Shown here in pieces: positions 14,889-22,229 of a DNA stretch of 64,000 nucleotides (the stretch's first letter is position 1; each line of letters begins with the position of its first letter). Source of the DNA: JBDHWG01 sp046328505 (GTDB lineage: Bacteria > Chloroflexota > Anaerolineae > Epilineales > JAHCIE01). The stretch spans positions 738,163 through 802,162 of the forward strand of contig JAXLWL010000005.1 of assembly GCA_046328505.1 (NCBI GenBank). Reading direction: 5' to 3'. The position numbers and the translations under genes were made by a program. Below the pieces are notes generated by a model that was not told the origin of the DNA, ran no database searches, and saw nothing but the letters and a program-made list of their open reading frames with translations.

Positions 14889-16913
14889 ATGGAAAACTCC
14901 GTAGAAAACTCATCGGGACGCGACACGTCGCCCGCCGCCCATTCCTCAGTGGCGTGGGGGGCTTCGCTCACGACGGGCCAGGTTCTCGCCATCTCCGGTG
15001 TCATTATCGTCATCGCGACCGTTGTGCGGTCGTTTCTGCTCCTCCCCATCTACCTCGAACCGGACGAGATCGTGACGTCGTGGATTGTGTTCGCGCCGAA
15101 CTTGGGCGAGGGCGTCGGACGTCTGCTGAATGACAGCCACCCACCGCTCTACCCCGTGCTCGCAGTCATATGGACCGGCTGGCTCGGCGCGGATGGCCTG
15201 TGGGGTCTGCGGCTGCTGTCCCTGGCCGCGTCCCTGCTGACCCTGCCCCTGCTGTATCAGTTGGGGCGCCGTCTCGCGTCACCGGCCGTCGGGCTGGTGG
15301 CAATGGCGCTGCTCGCCATCAGCCCCTTTCACACGGCCCTGTCCCCGTTGGCGCGCGGCTACTCCCTCATGATCATGCTCGCCGTCCTCAGCCTGCTGCT
15401 CCTGGTGCGCAGCGAAGACAGGCGCGGCTGGACGTCCCTGGCCCTGGTCGTCGTCGTCAACGTCGTGCTGGTGTACGTCCACTACTACGGCGTGTTTTTT
15501 GTTATCGCGGAGGCCGTGTACGTGGTCGTGGTCGGCTTCCGAACGCGCGGTCCTTGGGCGAGTCTAGGGCGCGCCCTGGCCGTGGCCGTCCCGCCCATCC
15601 TGGCCCTGCTGCCCTGGCTTGCTTACGCGCTGCCGAAACAGGCCCCCATCGCGGCTCAGGTGTGGGAGAACTTCCAGCACCGCCCCAACTCGCTTCAGGC
15701 CCTGGCGAACGCGGCCATGGCGTATGGAGTCGGGCTGGCGCTCGATTTGCGCCTGGCGGCGGCCGGTACGGTGCTATTGGGCGCGCTCATTGTGGTCGGC
15801 CTGGCGCTCGTCCGTCCGGGCAAGCGCCTGACGCTGCTCGTCGTCTGTGTGGGGCTGACGTACATTGTGCTGGCGGCACTGGTGGTTCTGCGCTACCCCT
15901 TCTACAGCGCGCGCTACTTCGCCCCGGCCTTGCCCATCTTTCTCCTGGCGGTCGCGGGCCTCGTCGTCGCGCTGCGCTGGCCCTGGCGCATTGTGCTCCT
16001 GGCGGCGCTCGTCCTGGCCTCTCTCTACGGCCAGCAGCGCCTCGTCTGGGCGTATGAGAATGTGACGCCGGTGCCACCGGAGCGGCGGACGATGTACGAT
16101 TTTCTCCGCGCCCACGCCAACGAGACGGACGACATCGTCTTCACTGCCCCGTGGCAGTGGAGCGAGTTGCGCACCTTCTACCCGGACCTCGCTCGCCGCG
16201 CGCACCCCCTGCCCAGTGACAGCGACCTGGCGAAGGCAAGCCTCACGCTGCCGACCTGGCTCGTCGGCTTCCGCGACGAGATCGACACCTGGCGCCCGCT
16301 CCTGACGGCCTATTCTGGTGCCGCCAGCCTGGACGCAACCCATGAGATAGAGGGCGGAGGCAACCCCGCCTTGTTCTACCACTTCACGCCCGCGACGGCC
16401 GATCCGACCTGGCACGCGTCGAGCGCCGCTTTCGACGACGGATTGGCGTTGAGCGCAGCCAGCCTACCCGTCGCGCCGCTGACGCCACGCGACGGCTTGC
16501 CGGCCGGCCTGCGCTGGCGCGCGGCGAGCGCGCCGCGCCGCGACTATACCCTGTTCCTGCACCTGCTGGATGACGCCGGCCAGTACGTCACCGGCTACGA
16601 CTCCAGTCCGACTCCACCGACCGGGAAGTGGACAGCGGGGAGCGAGAACGTGATGTGGCGGTCGCTGTATCTTCCACCCGACCTGCCACCCGGAACGTAC
16701 ACGGTCGAAGTTGGCTGGTATCCTAGCGGGACGGACGGCCACGCTCGGTTGCGCGCCGCCGATGGCGCGGACTCGGTGAAAATCGGCGAGGTCACGGTGA
16801 CCGCGCCCCCCACTCCTCAAGTGTCATGGCAGGAGCCGTCTGCCCGCGAGATTCCCGACGACGAGAATTGGAACAATAGCTGGCTGTTTGACAACCGCCT
16901 GCCCATGTGGTAG
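14889..16913 (+). CDS. GT39-type membrane glycosyltransferase with C-terminal beta domain (second copy)
   Basis: 674 residues. After a polar N-terminus (about 35 residues) there are about 11 transmembrane helices. The first outside loop has LEPDEIVTSWIVFA and NDSHPPLYPVLAV, the acidic and HPP motifs of GT39/PMT_2 transferases. The last 170 residues form the same type of beta-sandwich as the gene at 9635 (compare YTLFLHLLDDAG and YVVFAHLYDESG). No clear ribosome site precedes the ATG. It probably transfers a lipid-linked sugar to a surface acceptor. Divergence from the 9635 copy suggests old paralogy. Confidence 0.83.
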   Translation: MENSVENSSGRDTSPAAHSSVAWGASLTTGQVLAISGVIIVIATVVRSFLLLPIYLEPDEIVTSWIVFAPNLGEGVGRLLNDSHPPLYPVLAVIWTGWLGADGLWGLRLLSLAASLLTLPLLYQLGRRLASPAVGLVAMALLAISPFHTALSPLARGYSLMIMLAVLSLLLLVRSEDRRGWTSLALVVVVNVVLVYVHYYGVFFVIAEAVYVVVVGFRTRGPWASLGRALAVAVPPILALLPWLAYALPKQAPIAAQVWENFQHRPNSLQALANAAMAYGVGLALDLRLAAAGTVLLGALIVVGLALVRPGKRLTLLVVCVGLTYIVLAALVVLRYPFYSARYFAPALPIFLLAVAGLVVALRWPWRIVLLAALVLASLYGQQRLVWAYENVTPVPPERRTMYDFLRAHANETDDIVFTAPWQWSELRTFYPDLARRAHPLPSDSDLAKASLTLPTWLVGFRDEIDTWRPLLTAYSGAASLDATHEIEGGGNPALFYHFTPATADPTWHASSAAFDDGLALSAASLPVAPLTPRDGLPAGLRWRAASAPRRDYTLFLHLLDDAGQYVTGYDSSPTPPTGKWTAGSENVMWRSLYLPPDLPPGTYTVEVGWYPSGTDGHARLRAADGADSVKIGEVTVTAPPTPQVSWQEPSAREIPDDENWNNSWLFDNRLPMW

Positions 16914-16949
16914 CTAGAGGTGGCTATCCCGACAAAGGAAGGCCGCCGC

Positions 16950-17069
16950 GTCATTGCGAGGACGACGATAGGAGGACGAAGCAATCTCTCCACGAGTGAA
17001 GGCTACGCCAAAGCGGCTCAGATTACCTGATGCAAGGGCGAGAGATTGCTTCGCTTCGCTCGCAATGAC
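16950..17069. repeat. REP-like paired inverted element, copy 2
   Basis: Unit one (16950-16989) begins GTCATTGCGAGGACGACG and ends GAAGCAATCTCT. Unit two (17040-17069) is the inverse, GAGAGATTGCTTCGC to GCGAACG-type end CTCGCAATGAC. Architecture and spacing match copy 1 at 7403-7523. It lies between the GT39 gene and the M20 gene. Confidence 0.8.
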
Positions 17070-17114
17070 GGCTTTGCTGGTCTTCAATCGGTGTCACAGC
17101 AGACGAGGGAATAT

Positions 17115-18473
17115 ATGACTATCAATACGATTGACGTGGATTGGGCGGCGACAGAGACAGAGGTCGTCGAGTTACTGCGCGGTCTCCTACGTCTCGACAC
17201 GACCAACCCACCGGGCAATGAGATTATCGCGGCGGAGTACATTGCGGCCATTCTAACCGCCAACGGCATCGAACCAACCGTAGTGTCGTCCGCGCCGGGA
17301 CGTGGCAACGTGGTCGCCCGCCTCAAGGGCGACGGCAGCGCGCCGCCCCTGCTGCTCATGGGCCATATCGACGTCGTGCCGGCCGAGCCGGACAAGTGGC
17401 GCTACCCACCGTTCTCCGGCGAGGTTGTGGACGGCGAAATCTGGGGACGCGGCGCGACGGACATGAAGAATGTCGTCGCGATGGAGTTGATGGTGTTCTT
17501 GCTCGTCAAGCGCCTCGGCCTGCCCCTGAAGCGCGACCTCATCTTCATGGCGACGGCCGACGAGGAAGTGGGCGGAAGCATGGGCGCCGGCTGGTTGGTC
17601 GACAACCATCCGGAGCTCATCCGCGCCGAGTATGCCATCAACGAGGGCGGGCCGACGGCGATTGTCTTCGGCGACATGACCTTCTTCGCGTGCTCGACCG
17701 CCGAGAAGGGGACGGCGCGCTTCACGCTGCGGGCGCGGGGCGCGCCTGGCCACGCCTCCCTGCCGCACAACGACAACGCCATTCTGAAGCTCGGCGCCGC
17801 GCTCCAGCGTCTCGGCGCGGCCAACCTGCCGATGCATGTCATCCCGACTGTGCGCGCCCATGTTGAGGCCATCGCCGCGCACCTGGACCCGAAGCAGGCC
17901 GCGAATCTGCGCAATGTGCTCAGCGACGATCCGGCCGTCCAGGCCGAGGCCATCGCGCGCCTGCCGCTGCCCGACGTGGGAAAGCGGCGCATGTTCGCGG
18001 CCACGCACAACACGGCCACGCCGACTATCCTGGGCGCGGGCAGCAAGATCAACGTCATCCCGGCCGAGGCCGAGGCGCTGGTGGATGGGCGCATCCTGCC
18101 GGGGCAGACCGGCGAGGGATTCATGGCCGAGCTGCGGGCGGCGCTGGGCGACGATGTGGAGCTGGAGTTCCACGAGCCGGTGTCGCCGGGCCTGGAGGCC
18201 GATCCGTCGTCGCCGCTGTTCGCCCTCATTCAGGATGTCGTGGCGGCCCACGAGCCGGGCGCGGTCGTCGTTCCGGCGCTCATCACCGGTGGGACGGACG
18301 CCAAGAGCGTCGTGAAGCTCGGCACAAAGGTGCTGGGGTTCGTGCCGATGCGCTACGAGGGGCCGGCGCTGTCGGGCCTGGCGCACAACCACAATGAGCG
18401 CGTGAGCGTCGCCAACCTCTCGTTCGGCACGCGCATCTATTTCGATGTCGTAACACGCTGGTGCGTGAAATAG
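17115..18473 (+). CDS. M20-family peptidase/deacylase (ArgE/DapE/ACY1-like)
   Basis: 452 residues from ATG 17115 (GAGGGA upstream). The co-catalytic metal site is complete: His84-x-Asp86 (MGHIDVVP), Asp116 (GRGATDMKN) and Glu150-Glu151 (TADEEVGG), with a His near the C-terminus (GLAHNHNERV). The lid domain begins near FTLRARGAPGHAS. It would release a carboxylate from an N-acyl amino acid or small peptide. It could supply an ArgE-like deacetylase for the arginine pathway, but it is not in that operon and the family is broad. Confidence 0.87.
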   Translation: MTINTIDVDWAATETEVVELLRGLLRLDTTNPPGNEIIAAEYIAAILTANGIEPTVVSSAPGRGNVVARLKGDGSAPPLLLMGHIDVVPAEPDKWRYPPFSGEVVDGEIWGRGATDMKNVVAMELMVFLLVKRLGLPLKRDLIFMATADEEVGGSMGAGWLVDNHPELIRAEYAINEGGPTAIVFGDMTFFACSTAEKGTARFTLRARGAPGHASLPHNDNAILKLGAALQRLGAANLPMHVIPTVRAHVEAIAAHLDPKQAANLRNVLSDDPAVQAEAIARLPLPDVGKRRMFAATHNTATPTILGAGSKINVIPAEAEALVDGRILPGQTGEGFMAELRAALGDDVELEFHEPVSPGLEADPSSPLFALIQDVVAAHEPGAVVVPALITGGTDAKSVVKLGTKVLGFVPMRYEGPALSGLAHNHNERVSVANLSFGTRIYFDVVTRWCVK

Positions 18474-18486
18474 ACACAAGACATAA

Positions 18487-18516
18487 GGTAGAGACGCGCC
18501 ATGGCGCGTCTCTACC
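18487..18516. repeat. Perfect 30-base palindrome between convergent genes
   Basis: Half-site GGTAGAGACGCGCCA (18487-18501) is followed directly by its exact reverse complement. Partial units (GCATCTCTACG and TACGTCTCTAC) follow at about 18527-18553. It sits between the stops of the M20 gene (+) and the sensor kinase (-), where it could act as a bidirectional terminator. Related GTAGAGACG palindromes are known as dispersed repeats in several phyla. Confidence 0.85.
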
Positions 18517-18560
18517 GCCGCCGGCGCATCTCTACGCCTGGTACGTCTCTACATAATGTC

Positions 18561-19814
18561 TCAGGCGCGGGGTAGGGTGAAGCTGACGCGCGTTCCCTTG
18601 CCGACCTGGCTCTCCACCCAGATGTGGCCGCCGTGGGCCTCCACGATGCTGCGAGCGATGGCGAGGCCCAAACCCGCGCCGCCGTAGTCTGCGGAACGCG
18701 ACTTCTCCGCGCGATAGAACCGGTCAAACACGTGGGGCAGGTCCTCGGGGGCGATGCCTTCGCCCGTGTCATCCACATCGACGCGGGCATACTCGTCTTC
18801 TGGCACGGCCGTGAGGGAGATCGATCCGTCGGGCGGAGTGTGACGAATCGCGTTCTGGACGAGGTTATAGAGGACGCGCTGCACCTTGTCGGGTGCGACG
18901 AGCACGAGGTCGGCAGTGGGGTCAACCTGACCCGACAGATTCACGCCCTTGCCAACCGCCTGCACGTGCATGCTTTCCAGCGTATCGGAGATAAGATCCC
19001 CCAGCGATGCGCGCTGCATCTCGAAGCGCATCACGCCCGCATCGAGCTGCGCGAGGTCGAACAGGTCGTCAATGAGCGCGCTCAGACTCTCCGTTTGCCC
19101 GCGAATAGTGACCAGGTAGCGCTGCACGGTCGCCGGATCCTGGACGACGCCGTCGGCGAGCGCCTCCACCATGGCGCGGATCGAAGCGAGAGGCGTGCGG
19201 AGATCATGGGAGACGGCGGCAAGTAGCTCGCGCCGCGCCTCGGCCATCTGATCGCGCTCGGCCGCCGCCTCGGCCAGCTGCTCGCTCATGCGGTTGAAGT
19301 CGTGGCCTAGCTGAGCAAGCTCGTCGCGTCCTTCGATGTGTACGTGGACCGACAGGTCACCGGCCGCGACTTTCTTGGCGGCGCTGGCAAGGCGTCGCGC
19401 CGTCGCGCTAATCATCCCGGCCAGCATGACGCCGAACCCGAGAGATACAACCGTGCTGAAGAGGAGAAGGAGCGCCAGCAGCGCGAGGTCGTGCTCCGAC
19501 AGGAACATCAGGCGCGCCGTTACGGCAATGTTGGCCAGCGCCACCAGGAGGCCGAGGCTGTAGGCGATCATGACCTTGAGCCAGAGCGACGGCGCATCGC
19601 GGCTTAGCCAGAAGAGGCACGTTGCCAGGGCCAGGGAGAGGATGGTCGAGACGCCCAGGTAGGCCATCAGGTCGCCCAGGGCCTCGCGCGAGGCCTGCAT
19701 CAACAGGCTCGCGAAGGCAAGGGCGAGGGCGAACGCCAGAATGACGGCGCCCGTGACGACCAGCCAGCGGCGCAGGACTAGGCCGCGGCGTCGAACTTGT
19801 ACCCGACTCCCCAT
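18561..19814 (-). CDS. Membrane sensor histidine kinase (PhoR-like)
   Basis: 417 residues: four to five transmembrane helices in the first 135 residues and almost no periplasmic loop, a HAMP linker (about 135-190), HisKA with His203 in AAVSHDLRTPL, and a HATPase domain with LYNLVQNAIRHTP (N box), DDTGEGIAPEDL, FDRFYRAEKSRS and GGAGLGLAIARSIVEAHGG. The compact membrane domain suggests it senses a membrane or intramembrane cue or a partner protein. Its start overlaps the response regulator by 37 bases; together they form a standard OmpR-class pair. Confidence 0.93.
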   Translation of the reverse strand: MGSRVQVRRRGLVLRRWLVVTGAVILAFALALAFASLLMQASREALGDLMAYLGVSTILSLALATCLFWLSRDAPSLWLKVMIAYSLGLLVALANIAVTARLMFLSEHDLALLALLLLFSTVVSLGFGVMLAGMISATARRLASAAKKVAAGDLSVHVHIEGRDELAQLGHDFNRMSEQLAEAAAERDQMAEARRELLAAVSHDLRTPLASIRAMVEALADGVVQDPATVQRYLVTIRGQTESLSALIDDLFDLAQLDAGVMRFEMQRASLGDLISDTLESMHVQAVGKGVNLSGQVDPTADLVLVAPDKVQRVLYNLVQNAIRHTPPDGSISLTAVPEDEYARVDVDDTGEGIAPEDLPHVFDRFYRAEKSRSADYGGAGLGLAIARSIVEAHGGHIWVESQVGKGTRVSFTLPRA

Positions 19815-20476
19815 ACCGTCACAACGAACTGTGGGCTGGCCGGATCGGTCTCGATCTTCTCGCGCAGCCGCCGCACGTGGACCGTCACGGTGCTCGTGTC
19901 CATCGCGACCTCGTAGCCCCAGACGCGATCCATGAGCTGGTCGCGGGTGAAAACCTGGTTGGGGTGCTGCGCCAGGAAGAGAAGCAGGTCGAACTCGCGC
20001 GCGGTCAGCAGGACGGGTGAGCCGTCCACGGTGACGATGCGGGTGGACGGGTCGATGCGTAGCCGCCCGAACGTCAGCGCGGCCTGGGCTGGCGGGGCGA
20101 CCGACGCTGAACGGCGCAACACGGCCTTAACGCGGGCGGTCAGCTCGCGCGGGCTGAAGGGCTTGACCACGTAGTCGTCGGCGCCAAGCTCCAGGCCCAC
20201 CACGCGGTCCGTTTCGCTCCCCCGCGCCGTCAACATGATGACCGGCTGCGGCCGGCCGTCGTTCTGCAGCGCCTTGTATACCTCCAGGCCGCTCAGCCCG
20301 CCGGGGAGCATCAGATCGAGGATGACGAGGTCGGGCCGCTGGCGGTGCGCCACGTCGAGCGCCTCCGCGCCGGTTGTGGCGGACGCCACGCGAAAGCCCT
20401 CCTGGCTCAGATACAATGTCACAACCTCGCGAATGTTCGGCTCATCGTCCACGACCAGGATGAGTTCCCCGCCCAT
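19778..20476 (-). CDS. OmpR/PhoB-family response regulator
   Basis: 232 residues from ATG 20476 (GGAGG six bases upstream); a longer frame exists but its extra N-terminus has no domain. Receiver: acidic pair D10-D11, phospho-acceptor D54 (VILDLMLPG), Thr in MLTARG and Lys in VKPFSP. The winged-helix DNA-binding domain begins near LTFGRLRIDP and includes LTAREFDLLLFLAQHPNQVF and the YRF-like VRRLREKIE. About 150 bases upstream lies a set of four 11-bp-spaced repeats abutting a -10, which suggests autoregulation of a Pho-type system. Confidence 0.93.
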   Translation of the reverse strand: MGGELILVVDDEPNIREVVTLYLSQEGFRVASATTGAEALDVAHRQRPDLVILDLMLPGGLSGLEVYKALQNDGRPQPVIMLTARGSETDRVVGLELGADDYVVKPFSPRELTARVKAVLRRSASVAPPAQAALTFGRLRIDPSTRIVTVDGSPVLLTAREFDLLLFLAQHPNQVFTRDQLMDRVWGYEVAMDTSTVTVHVRRLREKIETDPASPQFVVTVWGVGYKFDAAA

Positions 20477-20631
20477 CAGGCCTCCAGGCGATGCCAGATC
20501 GCCCTGTCCCTGGCTCCACTTGAATCGGCCCGCGTCTACGCGCTGCATCCGCGCCTCCTGTATCATCTCGCATCCCGACGGGCGTTCACGCCGTACCCTG
20601 CGGCCGTCGTGCATCGGCTGGATGAACGAGA

Positions 20632-20685
20632 ATCATACACGAAGCGGGTTACGCTCTGTTGACGAGAGGCTTACGAAGTTCTTAC
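20632..20685 (-). promoter_or_regulatory. Pho-box-like repeat array and -10 upstream of the response regulator
   Basis: On the minus strand GTAAG (20685..20681), GTAAG (20674..20670), GTCAA (20663..20659) and GTAAC (20652..20648) are spaced exactly 11 bases, followed ten bases later by TATGAT (20637..20632). There is no -35 consensus. Direct repeats of 11 bp ending ten bases before the -10 are the geometry of PhoB-type activated promoters. The transcript would run into the regulator and kinase genes with about 150 bases of leader. Confidence 0.6.
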
Positions 20686-20709
20686 AGAACGCTCCTACCA
20701 CCGCCGGCT

Positions 20710-20732
20710 GGGGCGGGTTTCAAACCCGCCCC
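20710..20732. repeat. Short palindromic repeat (GGGGCGGGTTT unit)
   Basis: GGGGCGGGTTT - C - AAACCCGCCCC, 11-bp arms around one base, lies just past the stop of the cohesin/dockerin gene on the minus strand. Units of this type recur in intergenic DNA of several phyla. It could help terminate transcription but has no T tract. Confidence 0.7.
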
Positions 20733-20754
20733 TACTGTCAAAACGCATAGGGCG

Positions 20755-22155
20755 CTAGCGCGCCGTCTTCGCAATCAGGCTTTGACCGTCGCGGTCGACG
20801 AGGCGCGCTGCGGCAATATCAATGGCGGGCGGGCCGTCGCGCAGAGCGCGGAAGCGAACGGTCATGAGTGTTCCCTGGCGACGTGGTGCGCCGTCCACCC
20901 CAACCTGCGCTGCCGCGTAGCGCGCCTTGCCGGCCGCCGCGTCGATATCGTTTCGCGCCACCAATACACGCGCCGGGTCGAAGAACGCGACGTCCTGAGT
21001 TGGCGAGCCTACGGCGAGCGCCTCGGCCGACGCTGGATCAAAGGCCAACGTCACGTCGACGCCGGCCAGGTCCCGCGCCCCTGACACGCTCACCTGGGCC
21101 TCGAAGACGTCGCCGGCCGTGACCGACTTAGGGGCGGCCAGCGACAAGGACGGGCCGCGCCGCGCCAGCCGCTCGGGATCCTCGGGCGATACCTTGCTGC
21201 TCGACGTCGTCGCCGCGCCCCACGGCGCAGGTCCCTGGCGGCCGTAGTTGGCCGCGACGAGCACCAGGTCCGTCAGGTCGACGATGTGGTCGGCGTTGAG
21301 ATCGGCGCGGGAGTCGCCGGGCGGGACATTCAGGCCGTATTGGCCTGCGACAATCGTGAGGTCGAACAGGTCGATGGCGCCGCTGTTGTTGGCGTCGCCG
21401 GCCAAGAGCACGGTCGCCGTCGGCAGCGCGAGACCAGACGCTCCCACCGTGACGGTTGTGACGCTGGACAGATGCAGCGAGTGGCTTGCCGTCAGAGTAT
21501 GCTGGCCTGGGGTTGTTGAGAGGGTGAAGGAGCCGTCGGCGGCGGTGAACGTGCTCGCGTTGTCCGTCGCGACCTGGGTGCCGCTGTGGTCCGTGCGCGC
21601 TGGCAGCGTGACCCGGCCGGTCACGGCTACGAGACTGCCACCGACAGTCACCGGCGCGTCGGCCAGCGCCGGCGTTGTCGTCGCGGCATCGGCGCCAGCA
21701 GCCAGGGCTCGCGAGATGTGCAGCGTCGTCGAGCCGGCGCCGACGGCGTGCAGATAGACCCGGGCGAGCTGGACGTTGCCGTTCGAGCCTTGCGTCTGCG
21801 TGCCGTAGCTGTACGCGCCAAAGCTGATCGCGCCGGGCTGCAACGTCACGAAGGTTACGTTGGGATCGCCGGAGGCAGGCAGGCCGGCCCAGGTGCGGCC
21901 GGACGTGGCGGCCAGCTGGTCGATCTTGTCGATGGCGATGACCGCCGGGTCGAAGTTCAGGTCAAGCTCGTACCCGCCGAGGTTCTGAGCGGAGTTGAGC
22001 CACAGGTCTATGGTCGTGCTGGCGCCAGCATTCGCAAGTGTGATGGACGCGGGCGACCACTGCAAGGCCGCGGCATCCGGGGCCGCTTGCCCGCCAAGTG
22101 TGGCTATCGCCAGAAGCAAGAAGGCCGCCGCGAGGGCTACCAGAAGACGGCGCAT
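20755..22155 (-). CDS. Secreted cohesin - dockerin - cohesin protein
   Basis: 466 residues from ATG 22155 (GGAGG five bases upstream). A signal peptide (1-26, RRLLVALAAAFLLLAIA with cleavage after GGQA) is followed by a cohesin-like beta-sandwich (about 30-175; NLGGYELDLNFDP), a carboxypeptidase-regulatory-like beta domain (about 178-255), a type I dockerin with two calcium loops (GDANNSGAIDLFDL and ADLNADHIVDLTDL, about 262-318), and a second cohesin-like domain to the C-terminus (DLAGVDVTLAFDP). No sortase motif or C-terminal anchor is seen. No cellulosomal enzymes are in the window, so it is likelier a surface or matrix assembly protein. Confidence 0.82.
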   Translation of the reverse strand: MRRLLVALAAAFLLLAIATLGGQAAPDAAALQWSPASITLANAGASTTIDLWLNSAQNLGGYELDLNFDPAVIAIDKIDQLAATSGRTWAGLPASGDPNVTFVTLQPGAISFGAYSYGTQTQGSNGNVQLARVYLHAVGAGSTTLHISRALAAGADAATTTPALADAPVTVGGSLVAVTGRVTLPARTDHSGTQVATDNASTFTAADGSFTLSTTPGQHTLTASHSLHLSSVTTVTVGASGLALPTATVLLAGDANNSGAIDLFDLTIVAGQYGLNVPPGDSRADLNADHIVDLTDLVLVAANYGRQGPAPWGAATTSSSKVSPEDPERLARRGPSLSLAAPKSVTAGDVFEAQVSVSGARDLAGVDVTLAFDPASAEALAVGSPTQDVAFFDPARVLVARNDIDAAAGKARYAAAQVGVDGAPRRQGTLMTVRFRALRDGPPAIDIAAARLVDRDGQSLIAKTAR

Positions 22156-22229
22156 GAATTCCTCCAACTGTGCTCACCCCCCGGTGCGGCAATTATAAGC
22201 GCATGGTGGGCCAGAGGTAAAACGAGTCG

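Noticed and set aside
20477..20614. Longer N-terminus of the OmpR-type regulator
   Set aside because: The extra 46 residues have no domain; a good ribosome site precedes the ATG at 20476.
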